Source: Patescibacteria group bacterium
Lineage (GTDB): Bacteria; Patescibacteria; ABY1; UBA10025; JAHIVO01
Direction: 5' to 3'
Assembly: GCA_028718605.1 (NCBI GenBank)
Contig: JAQULM010000002.1
Coordinates: 310,001 to 374,000, forward strand
Length of the DNA stretch: 64,000 nt
In this document: piece by piece, positions 16,782 through 24,858 of the stretch
Numbering within the stretch: the stretch's first letter is position 1
How the letters are laid out: each line of letters begins with the position of its first letter
Notes under the pieces: model-generated
Database searches by the model: none
What the model saw: only the letters and a program-made list of their open reading frames with translations
What the model was told of the DNA's origin: nothing
Made by a program: the position numbers and the translations under genes

Positions 16782-17651
16782 CTACCCCTGCTGATTCGGC
16801 GGTGGTTGCTGCTTTGTGCGGTTGAACTCGTCCGCGATGTTATTATACAGCTGGACAATCAGGTTCTCTTCCGGATTCCTGGACGGTTTGAGGCGGTGCT
16901 CGTGGTCACCATGTGAATAACGCTGGGCTGCGTGAACGAATACTCGATACGGTTTCACAACACGCCGAGTAAACAAATACGCAAGCACACCAAATATCGG
17001 TACGAATGCAAGATTGATAATCCACAGTATTTTCAAAAACTGTTGCCGCTCGGCTGAAAGCGTTTTGGCGGCGTAATCAACGCCGACAACTGCGACCGTC
17101 TTTCCGCGGGCATCCTCAAGCGGCGCGTATCCGGAAATCCATGCGCCCCATTTGTCGTACGTCACCTCAGCATCGTATGACGGTTTCGTCAGCGCTTCTT
17201 CAAGCGCAGGATACTCTTCGGTCTCGTATAATTCTCCGAGGTCTGCTTTCATTTCTTCCGGATCAATAACACCGTTCTTATCGGCATCAATGTCAGGTTT
17301 ACCGCTCACGACAAACATCATTGTATGCGGCTTGTTAGTAGGCCGGAGCGTATAGATATCATCGATTTTCGGATTACCAGCCATGACCGATTGTAAATAC
17401 AGTTCGATAATTGCGTACCGCTCGGTGTTTTGGTCTTCGGGCGATTGCAGCAGTTCATGCGTCTCCGCCGGAATCATGTTCGCGGTCTTGACGGCGATGT
17501 CACGAAGTTCGCGTTGCGTATCGCCTAAAATTTGCGTTGAATGAACCCAATACAGCATACTTGAAATGGCAACTGTAATAACGATGCTAATAAGCCACAG
17601 CGGCCAAAAAATATGGCGCTGATATGGATTGAATTGTACCAATTCCGGCAT
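16782..17651 (-). CDS. Membrane sensor with Ca-binding loop, HAMP-like stub and no output domain
   Basis: The 289-residue protein has a membrane helix at about 15-36, an extracytoplasmic domain of the PDC/CHASE type (37-200) ending in the family-typical VAVVGVDY, a second helix at about 205-226 and a short HAMP-like region. Residues 122-133 (DADKNGVIDPEE) fit a canonical EF-hand calcium loop exactly. The protein stops about 60 residues after the second helix, in a Pro/Gln tail, with no kinase, cyclase, GGDEF or chemotaxis domain. Relatives with this sensor carry such outputs. It may act through an unlinked partner or be a shortened receptor. Confidence 0.72.
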   Translation of the reverse strand: MPELVQFNPYQRHIFWPLWLISIVITVAISSMLYWVHSTQILGDTQRELRDIAVKTANMIPAETHELLQSPEDQNTERYAIIELYLQSVMAGNPKIDDIYTLRPTNKPHTMMFVVSGKPDIDADKNGVIDPEEMKADLGELYETEEYPALEEALTKPSYDAEVTYDKWGAWISGYAPLEDARGKTVAVVGVDYAAKTLSAERQQFLKILWIINLAFVPIFGVLAYLFTRRVVKPYRVFVHAAQRYSHGDHEHRLKPSRNPEENLIVQLYNNIADEFNRTKQQPPPNQQG

Positions 17652-17823
17652 AATGTAAAAAAATATTATTTCAAGAGCCGCATATCCCCGGCCAAATGCG
17701 GCGCTTCTTCAATTATACTAAAAACTTCGTAATATTGCTATAATACATCAACATCAATACCCAATTCGAACAAACGCAATGCTATGCCAATAACTCGTAA
17801 AAAACAATAGGCGCATTCTGTGT

Positions 17824-18537
17824 ATGATTCCCCAGTGCATATACGAAAATTATTATAAAATCACCCGGGATGCCTGCGAGCCGCATGTGTGCGCCACCCT
17901 TATCCAGCCGGGGAATACCTGGTCAAACCTCGGCTACATAGCTGTTGGGCTGATTATTTTCTTTGCCGGCTCATACAGCAAGAGGTCTGTTCTCGCGCTC
18001 TTCCCATGGATTATCGTGTTGATTGGCGTTGGATCTTTTTTGAACCATGCGCTCCGCACAGACCTGGGGCAGATGATGGACATCGGGAGCATGATGCTTC
18101 TCTCGTCATACTTGGTGCTGCTCAATATCAACCGGCTTCGGCCAATAAGCAACCGCACGTTGTACCAATTGTTTATCCTGCTTGCCGGCGTGGGCGTGGG
18201 CACCATGTATGCCCTGTATGAAATTTGGGGCATCAATATCGGCATACTTTTCTTCGGAGCCGGGCTGAGTATTCTCCTGGGACTCGAGAGTGTCCTCTGG
18301 GCGCGCTCCAAACCGTACCAGCTGCACTTCCTCCTGTTCGGGCTCCTTCCTGCCGCCGCTGCGTGCTTTACCTGGACACTCGACTACTTTCGCGTCTGGT
18401 GCCACATGCCGACGGTTCACGTTATCAACGGCCACGTGATGTGGCATCTCCTCACGGCTGTTTCATTTTTCTTCATCTATAAATTCTACCGGCAATTTGA
18501 TACGGTAACCATTGAGGGAAAGAAAAAGCAGCGCTAA
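17824..18537 (+). CDS. Seven-helix CREST-superfamily membrane hydrolase (alkaline ceramidase-like)
   Basis: The 237-residue protein is almost all membrane helix, with about seven spans. It shows the CREST superfamily metal site: NTWSNLGY near residue 31, SFLNH (S-x3-H, about 71-75) followed by MMDIGS with the conserved Asp, and HVMWH (H-x3-H) near 206. These residues bind zinc in alkaline ceramidases and adiponectin receptors. In bacteria the substrate may be a lipid amide or ester and is unknown here. A TATAAT box lies about 80 bases upstream. PanD begins 12 bases after the stop. Confidence 0.72.
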   Translation: MIPQCIYENYYKITRDACEPHVCATLIQPGNTWSNLGYIAVGLIIFFAGSYSKRSVLALFPWIIVLIGVGSFLNHALRTDLGQMMDIGSMMLLSSYLVLLNINRLRPISNRTLYQLFILLAGVGVGTMYALYEIWGINIGILFFGAGLSILLGLESVLWARSKPYQLHFLLFGLLPAAAACFTWTLDYFRVWCHMPTVHVINGHVMWHLLTAVSFFFIYKFYRQFDTVTIEGKKKQR

Positions 18538-18549
18538 CGTACTCTCCCT

Positions 18550-18891
18550 ATGCGCTGGGTATTGCGCTCAAAAATACACAAAGCGACGGTGACCGACGCT
18601 AACCTCAACTACGTCGGCAGCATTACGATTGACCATGACCTGATTGAACGCGCCGGCTTCTGGCCCGGGGAAAAAGTGCTTGTCGTGAGCAATACGACCG
18701 GCGCCCGGCTCGAAACGTACGTCATCAAGGGCGAACGCGGATCTGGCACTATCTGCATGAACGGCGCCTCCTCGCACCTCATAAAAAAGGGCGAGAAAAT
18801 TATTATTATGGGGTTTGAGCTCACCGACAAGCCGATCGAACCAAAAAACATACTCGTCGATCATAAGAATCGATTTCAACGTATACTATAA
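18550..18891 (+). CDS. panD: Aspartate 1-decarboxylase proenzyme
   Basis: The 113-residue protein matches PanD along its length: LRSKIHKATVTDANLNYVGSITID at the start, with Gly23-Ser24 as the self-cleavage site that makes the pyruvoyl cofactor, then E-x-Y-V-I-x-G-E-R-G-S-G and NGASSHLIKKGEKIIIM. PanD turns aspartate into beta-alanine for pantothenate and coenzyme A. Neither panB nor panC is in the window. Trp3 and the later Phe residues are within the normal range of the family. It is followed after seven bases by a methyltransferase gene. Confidence 0.95.
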   Translation: MRWVLRSKIHKATVTDANLNYVGSITIDHDLIERAGFWPGEKVLVVSNTTGARLETYVIKGERGSGTICMNGASSHLIKKGEKIIIMGFELTDKPIEPKNILVDHKNRFQRIL

Positions 18892-18898
18892 AATCCGT

Positions 18899-19780
18899 AT
18901 GGCATCGAAAAACAATCGGGCCACAACATCCGACGTCAGCTATTATTATGACGTCATTACCAATTCCTACCGGTCATTCTGGGGTGAATTCTTCCACCCA
19001 GCAATTTATGAAAATGAGCACGATGACCGCGTGACGGCGCTGCGAAAAACGCACAGCCGCTTCATCAAAGATGCCTGCCTCAATCCCGGCGATTCATTCA
19101 TCGACCTCGGGTGCGGAATCGGCGGATTGACCTGCTATGTTGCACAAAAATGCCGATGCCGTGGGGTCGGAATCACTATCTCAAAATATCAAATTGCACA
19201 GGCAAAAAAGCTCGCGCGTGTTTGGCAAGCAGGAAGCACCGAGTTCAGACTCCTCGACATTATTGCTGTTGAGCAGCTGGGGGAAAAATTTGACGCGGCG
19301 TTCCTCGTGGACGTCGGCTGCCACCTGCCGGATAAAGCGCTCGCGATGAAAAAAATCGCTGCTGTATTGAAACCCGGCGGCCGATTGGTGATTGCTGATT
19401 GGCTCCAGAAAGAACACCCGAACGCATTAGAACGCGAATTGCTCCTCGAGCCGTTCAACCGCTACTGGCATTTCCCCTCCATGGAATCCCTTGCTGGATA
19501 TAAAAAAATAATCCGAAAGGCTGGAATGCGCGTTGTTCAAGCAGAAGATGTTAGTATAAAGACGAGGAAGAACTGGGAATTTTTCTACGACCTCGCTGTT
19601 CGCGAAGTTGGAAAAATGGACATCGAACAGGTGATCCGATATGTCGCAAATCCTGCGGTGCTCCGCAGCCCACGGCGGGCGCTCGCGACCGCAAAGAACC
19701 AGTTCTACGCAAATTCTTTCACCAAGCTTTGCTTTGATGCAGGCGTTTTCCGCTACGGATACATCGTGTGCGAAAAATAA
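18899..19780 (+). CDS. SAM-dependent C- or O-methyltransferase (cyclopropane-synthase/sterol-MT type)
   Basis: The 293-residue protein has the class I methyltransferase signature: SAM motif I in FIDLGCGIGGLTC (about 67-79), a post-I acidic site, motif II near DAAFLVDVGCHLPD and PGGRLVIADW. The long N-terminal part with FHPAIYENE and the C-terminal helical extension resemble the sterol C-methyltransferase and mycolic cyclopropane synthase groups. The substrate is likely a lipid or small quinone-like molecule, but is not fixed. The frame is open from 18815 inside panD; ATG 18899 avoids that overlap. Confidence 0.8.
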   Translation: MASKNNRATTSDVSYYYDVITNSYRSFWGEFFHPAIYENEHDDRVTALRKTHSRFIKDACLNPGDSFIDLGCGIGGLTCYVAQKCRCRGVGITISKYQIAQAKKLARVWQAGSTEFRLLDIIAVEQLGEKFDAAFLVDVGCHLPDKALAMKKIAAVLKPGGRLVIADWLQKEHPNALERELLLEPFNRYWHFPSMESLAGYKKIIRKAGMRVVQAEDVSIKTRKNWEFFYDLAVREVGKMDIEQVIRYVANPAVLRSPRRALATAKNQFYANSFTKLCFDAGVFRYGYIVCEK

Positions 19781-19849
19781 TCCCGCTTGCTAGCTTCCGG
19801 ATTATAAATTTGCTATACTAGTACTTCAAACCATTAACCTCCATCATCT

Positions 19850-21142
19850 ATGAAGGAAATATTTCGGAATATGTGGCGCCGCAAGATGCGGACAATTTTG
19901 ACAGTTTTCGGCATCGCGATCGGCATTTTTGCGTTTACCGTTATGGGTTCCATGTCCCTCAAGATCAACAAGATGATCAGCGGTGGCAAGCGGTATATCA
20001 CCGGCCAGATAACCATTATGCCAAAAGGATCGTCCGCCGATACGTACGGGATGATGGGCGGAGCGTCATTCCTGGCGCTCGATACGCTGAACAAAATTGC
20101 TGAAGTGGACGGCGTGAAGGCAGTTACGGGCGGGGTATCCCTCGCGCTTAAGGAAGTGGACCTCAATGATCCTGAAAGCCAAAGCATGAGCTTCGGCATG
20201 CCCGCAACCATCGAAGGCATGGATCTGAATTCGGCATTTGAGAACCGCAACTGGAACACGATCGACATGAAAGAGGGGCACATGATAACTCAAGATGACC
20301 CGGACACTGCTATCACGATCGGCTATACGATCGCGGGAGACAATAACCTGAAAACCGGCGATACGTTTCAAATTCGCGGCACTGATTTCCAGGTTGTCGG
20401 GATCGCCGACCAGACACTCACCGGCCCGGACCAATACGTGTTCATGGGCATCACGAAGGCACGGGAGCTTCTTGTTGAAGCGACGCCATTCCTGAAGTCG
20501 CTCAAAGAACGCGCTGATGAAGCGGGAAGCCTTTCTGAGGCCGCGCTCGCCGCACTGCCGGAAGCGACCCGGAAGGAAATCACAGAAGCAAAAGCATTCA
20601 AAATGGAGGACGTAAACCAGATGGCGGCCGTTTCATGGGAAGACGGCCAGGATTCGGATGTTGTTGCCAACCGCATCAAGGACCAATTCAAAGATGAGGC
20701 GGTCGTGCTGTCGCCGAAAATGCTCGGCGAACAGATCGACAAGGCATCAGCCATTTTTAATACCATGATACTCGGGAGCGCACTCATCGCCCTGATCGTC
20801 GGCGGCTTCTCCATCATCAATACCATGATCATGTCAATCTCCGAGCGGACCAAGGAGATCGGCATCAAGAAAGCGCTCGGCGCTTCCCGCAAGGCGATTG
20901 CCTACGAGTACACGCTCGAGGCGGGCGTTATCGGCCTGATCGGCGGCTGCATCGGTATGGGATTCGGCGTGCTCCTGGCGAGCATCCTGAACAGCAAAAC
21001 GTCCGCCGAAATCTTCATGCTATCGCTAAATTTCCTTGGCGGAGTTGTCGCTTTTTCCTTCGTCCTCGGCATTATCGCGGGTATCATACCGGCTATCAAG
21101 GCGTCGCGCATGAAAGCCGTTGACGCTATTCGCGAACTATAA
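19850..21142 (+). CDS. MacB-type ABC transporter permease
   Basis: The 430-residue protein has the FtsX/MacB plan: one helix near 15-37 after a basic start (KMRTILTVFGIAIGIF), a large extracytoplasmic region, then three helices at about 298-320, 343-372 and 392-415. The coupling motif SERTKEIGIKKALGASRKAI lies between helices two and three. MacB-type pairs do not import substrate; they use ATP mechanically to move peptides, lipoproteins or drugs from the membrane outward. The ATPase gene follows 10 bases after the stop. A TATACT box is near 19814-19819. Confidence 0.9.
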   Translation: MKEIFRNMWRRKMRTILTVFGIAIGIFAFTVMGSMSLKINKMISGGKRYITGQITIMPKGSSADTYGMMGGASFLALDTLNKIAEVDGVKAVTGGVSLALKEVDLNDPESQSMSFGMPATIEGMDLNSAFENRNWNTIDMKEGHMITQDDPDTAITIGYTIAGDNNLKTGDTFQIRGTDFQVVGIADQTLTGPDQYVFMGITKARELLVEATPFLKSLKERADEAGSLSEAALAALPEATRKEITEAKAFKMEDVNQMAAVSWEDGQDSDVVANRIKDQFKDEAVVLSPKMLGEQIDKASAIFNTMILGSALIALIVGGFSIINTMIMSISERTKEIGIKKALGASRKAIAYEYTLEAGVIGLIGGCIGMGFGVLLASILNSKTSAEIFMLSLNFLGGVVAFSFVLGIIAGIIPAIKASRMKAVDAIREL

Positions 21143-21152
21143 CCATACGACT

Positions 21153-21830
21153 ATGAATAAAACAATTATCAAGGTTAACCAGCTGAAAAAAACATACGCC
21201 CTGACCAAAACGAACCAGGTCCAGGCGCTCCGCGGCATCGACATGGAAGTCCGCGAAGGGGACTTCACCGCCATTGTCGGACCCTCGGGGTGCGGCAAAT
21301 CAACGCTCCTCCATATGCTCGGCCTGCTCGATACGCCGGACGAGGGCGCACTGCAGATCGACGGCATCGACACGTCAAAAATGAAAGAGCACGAGGCGCA
21401 CATGATCCGCGCCCACAAGATCGGATTCGTATTTCAGGGTTTCAACCTGATCCCGTCACTCACCGCCTTGGAAAATGTCATGCTCGCAGGCAAGTACGGC
21501 GGCATGAAGTACGGCGAGCGCAAGAAACGCGCGGAGGAACTCCTGAAATCAATGGGCCTTTCGGACCGCATCAACCATCGGCCCAATGAAATGTCCGGCG
21601 GACAGCAGCAGCGCGTTGCCCTTGCCCGTGCGCTCATGAACAATCCCTCGATCATCCTCGCCGACGAGCCGACTGGCGAGTTGGATAGCAACACCTCACT
21701 CGAAATCATCAACACCCTGAAAAAGCTGAACCAGGAGCGCAACCAGACGTTTGTCATCGTCACGCACAATAACGACGTGGCCAATGCCTGCAAGGCTATC
21801 CTGCACATGAAAGACGGCCGGAACGCATAA
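21153..21830 (+). CDS. MacB/LolD-type ABC transporter ATPase
   Basis: The 225-residue protein has Walker A GPSGCGKST, Q-loop VFQGFNL, signature MSGGQQQRVALARAL, Walker B IILADEPTGELDS and the switch His in VTHNNDVA. It is a LolD/MacB-type ATPase and pairs with the preceding permease. An upstream ATG at 21120 would overlap that permease by 23 bases and add residues unlike the family, so ATG 21153 is chosen. Confidence 0.94.
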   Translation: MNKTIIKVNQLKKTYALTKTNQVQALRGIDMEVREGDFTAIVGPSGCGKSTLLHMLGLLDTPDEGALQIDGIDTSKMKEHEAHMIRAHKIGFVFQGFNLIPSLTALENVMLAGKYGGMKYGERKKRAEELLKSMGLSDRINHRPNEMSGGQQQRVALARALMNNPSIILADEPTGELDSNTSLEIINTLKKLNQERNQTFVIVTHNNDVANACKAILHMKDGRNA

Positions 21831-21894
21831 CGTTCCCTCACCGGGTATATTTCGGTGCGGGTACATCGTGGGTGAATAAATAACGCATAATAAA

Positions 21895-21923
21895 GGCGGG
21901 GTTCCCCCGAAAGAAGCCCCGCC
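21895..21923. terminator. GC-rich hairpin after the ABC transporter genes
   Basis: GGCGGGG and CCCCGCC pair across a 15-base loop, 65 bases after the ATPase stop. No long T-run follows on the + strand, so it may stop transcription poorly or protect the transcript end. Confidence 0.6.
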
Positions 21924-22014
21924 CTGTAAAAAGCAACTACGCCAGTGCCATTCCGCGTAACGGCATTTTAGTATACAATGAAGGAAATGTTAGAGGCTCG
22001 GTCACAATATTCCT

Positions 22015-22344
22015 ATGGCAAATAGGCTGCTCCCCTTCGCGCTTCTGTTCATTGGCGGTATCATCCTCACCGCTGGTGATGTCGTGATGAAGCAGTGGGT
22101 TGAAACAAACCGGCGCATGCTCTACATCGCTGGCCTCATCATTTACCTGCTCGGAATGATCTTCCTGGCACAAAGCTTCCGGTATAAAAATATTGCTATC
22201 GCCTCGGTCATTTTTGTCTTCTTTAACGTTGCCACACTCCTGCTCGTCAGCTGGCTGTATTTCAAGGAAGGGCTAACGCCCGTCCAGCTCGCAGGCGTCG
22301 CCCTCGGCCTCGCCTCGGTCGCGATCATGGAGCTCGGGTCATAA
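22015..22344 (+). CDS. Small four-helix DMT-superfamily transporter (EamA/SMR-like)
   Basis: The 109-residue protein has four hydrophobic helices and the half-length layout of the small multidrug-resistance and ArnE/ArnF proteins. The first helix has G-D-V-V-M-K where EmrE has its G-T-x-x-M-K, but the catalytic Glu14 of EmrE is absent. It may flip a lipid-linked sugar or be one half of a heterodimer rather than a proton-coupled drug exporter. A TATACA box lies about 45 bases upstream. The DedA gene follows 13 bases after the stop. Confidence 0.7.
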   Translation: MANRLLPFALLFIGGIILTAGDVVMKQWVETNRRMLYIAGLIIYLLGMIFLAQSFRYKNIAIASVIFVFFNVATLLLVSWLYFKEGLTPVQLAGVALGLASVAIMELGS

Positions 22345-22357
22345 TAACTTTCATCTC

Positions 22358-22999
22358 ATGGGAATCACCGAACTACTCATCGACAGCTTCAAGGCACTCA
22401 TCGACAGTGCTGGCTACGTGGGGGTATTTATACTCATGACGCTCGAAAGTATGGTCGCGCCGGTGCCGAGTGAAGCGGTCATGCCGTTTACCGGCTTCCT
22501 CTGGAACGACGGAATGATGTCGTTCTGGATCATCGTGCTCGTAAGCACCGCGGGAAGCATCACCGGCTCGCTGATCTCGTATTATATCGGCGCGTATGGC
22601 GGCCGTCCGCTCGTACGGAAGTTCGGTAAATTCCTGCTCCTCAATGAACACCACCTTGATAAAACTGAAGCGTTCTTCCGAAAGTATGGCGATAAAACAA
22701 TTTTAATAAGCCGCTTTATCCCGATCGTCCGGCACCTGATTTCGATCCCCGCTGGTGTCGGACGGATGAAGCTCGGAAAATTCGCCGTCTACACAATCGT
22801 GGGCGCAAGCCTGTGGAATGCGTTCCTAACTTGGCTTGGCTATACCCTGGGCGACAACTGGGAAATGATCCGGAAATACAGCGAAGTGCTGGATATTATT
22901 ATTATTATCGTAATCGCCGGAGCGGTACTCTACTACATCCGGCGTGTTCTGCAGGCGAGAAACCAGGGCAAAACGACAAACTCCTCTGCAAAAACGTAA
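22358..22999 (+). CDS. DedA family membrane protein
   Basis: The 213-residue protein has the SNARE-associated/VTT domain: a re-entrant hydrophobic loop near ESMVAPVPSEAV, G-S-x-x-G-x-x-x-x-Y-x-x-G, the motif FFRKYGDKTILISRFIPIVRHLISIPAGVGRM (about 106-137) and a final tandem of helices. DedA proteins are involved in moving phospholipids or undecaprenyl phosphate across the membrane and need the conserved Arg and Glu residues kept here. It sits between a small transporter and a protease-like gene, in the same orientation. Confidence 0.92.
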   Translation: MGITELLIDSFKALIDSAGYVGVFILMTLESMVAPVPSEAVMPFTGFLWNDGMMSFWIIVLVSTAGSITGSLISYYIGAYGGRPLVRKFGKFLLLNEHHLDKTEAFFRKYGDKTILISRFIPIVRHLISIPAGVGRMKLGKFAVYTIVGASLWNAFLTWLGYTLGDNWEMIRKYSEVLDIIIIIVIAGAVLYYIRRVLQARNQGKTTNSSAKT

Positions 23000-23011
23000 C
23001 ATACTGGTACT

Positions 23012-23515
23012 GTGAGTAAACTCGACGTTCCATATTATAAACAATCAACGGAATACTCATGCGGGCCTGCGTCACTCCGGATGGTGCTGGGCTACTATCA
23101 CCATGCTGCCAGTGAACGTACGCTCGCACGCGCCGCGAAAACAACAAAGACGTACGGGACAAGCCATGCCGGCATGGTCCGCGCTGCACGAGCACTGGGA
23201 TTGCACTGCGTCACGCACGAGCGCGCAACTGTCGCCGAAGTGAGGAGATACATCACGCACGCAATCCCCGTGATTATTAACTACCGCCATGCAGACGGCG
23301 AGGGGCACTACGCTGTCGTCGTCGGGCATACGCCATCGTCGCTGCGTATCCACGACCCATACGATAGACGATGCGACTCCATTACGCTGCGAATGCTCTC
23401 CCAAAGATGGTGGGATGTATATCGCACAAAACGGTCAACCCGCTGGCTCATGGCCATCATGCCTGGAGCACGCACGCCAAGGCGCCAGGCCAAACGACAC
23501 ACACATCATCCATAA
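23012..23515 (+). CDS. C39-like papain-fold peptidase domain protein
   Basis: The 167-residue protein carries a complete C39-type triad: Cys17 in YSCGPASL, His99 in GEGHYAVVVG and Asp115 in IHDPYD. In ABC exporters this domain removes leader peptides; free versions of this size are common and their substrates are mostly unknown. There is no signal peptide or membrane helix, so it acts in the cytoplasm. The C-terminus is very basic (Arg/Lys/His-rich). The start is a GTG, 12 bases after the DedA stop. No obvious peptide substrate gene is adjacent. Confidence 0.75.
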   Translation: MSKLDVPYYKQSTEYSCGPASLRMVLGYYHHAASERTLARAAKTTKTYGTSHAGMVRAARALGLHCVTHERATVAEVRRYITHAIPVIINYRHADGEGHYAVVVGHTPSSLRIHDPYDRRCDSITLRMLSQRWWDVYRTKRSTRWLMAIMPGARTPRRQAKRHTHHP

Positions 23516-23538
23516 ATAACTAGTAACCAATAGAAACG

Positions 23539-24858
23539 ATGGAACGAATTAAAACAATCATCATCGGCGCAGCGGGACGCGACTTCCACAATTTCAATGT
23601 CGTGTACCGAGACAATGAAGCGGTAGAAATTATTGCATTTACTGCCGCGCAAATCCCGGGAATCGCGGGCAGAAAATACCCTGCTGTACTCGCCGGGAAA
23701 CTTTACCCGAAGGGCATCCCGATCGAGGACGAAGCGAACCTCGAGGAGCTCATCAAGGAACATGCGATCGATGAATGTGTCATGTCATACAGCGACCTGC
23801 CCTACAGCACACTGATGCATATTGGGTCGCGCGTCATGGCAGCGGGCGCAAAGTTTTCCATGCTCGGCGCCGACCAAACCATGATTAAAAGCTCAAAACC
23901 GGTTATTGCGGTTGTCGCGGTCCGGACCGGCTGCGGAAAAAGCCAGACGTCACGCGCGATCGTGAAAATGCTGACAGCAGCAGGCAAGCGAGTTGTCGCG
24001 ATCAGGCACCCCATGCCATACGGCGATCTTGCTGAACAGGCGGTACAACGTTTTGCGACGTACGCTGACCTTGAAAAAAACAAATGCACCATCGAGGAAA
24101 TGGAAGAATATGAGCCCTATACCGCAATGAATGCCATTATTTACGCGGGCGTGGACTATGGGGCGATCCTCCGCGAAGCCGAGAAGGAAGCTGATGTTAT
24201 CCTGTGGGACGGTGGCAATAATGACATGTCGTTCTACAAGCCTGATTTGACAATTACTGTCGCCGATCCCCTCCGCCCAGGGCACGAGATCGGATACTAT
24301 CCTGGTGAAGTCAACTTCCGCCTCGCGGACGTGATCATAATTAACAAAATTGATTCTGCGAAACCGGCTGACATCGCTACCGTGGAGCGGAATGCCGCTG
24401 AGCATAACCCCCGCGCCCAAGTGATTAAAGCCCAATCAACGATCACCGTGGACGATGCTGCTCTCATCAAGGGCAAGCGTGTGCTCGCGGTCGAGGACGG
24501 CCCAACGCTCACGCACGGTGAAATGAAAATCGGCGCCGGCATCGTTGCCGCACAGCGCTTTGGTGCGCGCGAACTCGTTGACCCGCGGCCATACCTGGTC
24601 GGCGAACTCAAGACAACGTTTGAACACTATCCGAATATCGGTACGCTCCTCCCTGCGATGGGATATGGAGAACAGCAGATGCACGACCTTGAAGCGACAA
24701 TTAACACCGTTGATTGCGATTCGGTCGTGATCGGCACTCCGATCGACCTCGCGAAACACCTCCATCTCACCAAGCCTTCAACGCGCGTTCGGTACGAATT
24801 AGCAGATGACGCAACCAAAACACTCAGTGCCATACTTTCGAAGAAAAACATTCTCTAA
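23539..24858 (+). CDS. Cyclic 2,3-diphosphoglycerate synthetase-like P-loop protein
   Basis: The 439-residue protein has an N-terminal Rossmann-like domain (about 1-110) and a P-loop VRTGCGKSQTSRAI (about 126-139). NNDMSFYKPDLTITVADPLRPG and INKIDSAKP, a G4-like motif, support a SIMIBI-class GTPase fold. This architecture is that of the COG2403 family, which includes the archaeal cyclic 2,3-diphosphoglycerate synthetase. Whether the bacterial member makes that compound is unproven. Its end overlaps the start of the next gene by 53 bases. Confidence 0.77.
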   Translation: MERIKTIIIGAAGRDFHNFNVVYRDNEAVEIIAFTAAQIPGIAGRKYPAVLAGKLYPKGIPIEDEANLEELIKEHAIDECVMSYSDLPYSTLMHIGSRVMAAGAKFSMLGADQTMIKSSKPVIAVVAVRTGCGKSQTSRAIVKMLTAAGKRVVAIRHPMPYGDLAEQAVQRFATYADLEKNKCTIEEMEEYEPYTAMNAIIYAGVDYGAILREAEKEADVILWDGGNNDMSFYKPDLTITVADPLRPGHEIGYYPGEVNFRLADVIIINKIDSAKPADIATVERNAAEHNPRAQVIKAQSTITVDDAALIKGKRVLAVEDGPTLTHGEMKIGAGIVAAQRFGARELVDPRPYLVGELKTTFEHYPNIGTLLPAMGYGEQQMHDLEATINTVDCDSVVIGTPIDLAKHLHLTKPSTRVRYELADDATKTLSAILSKKNIL

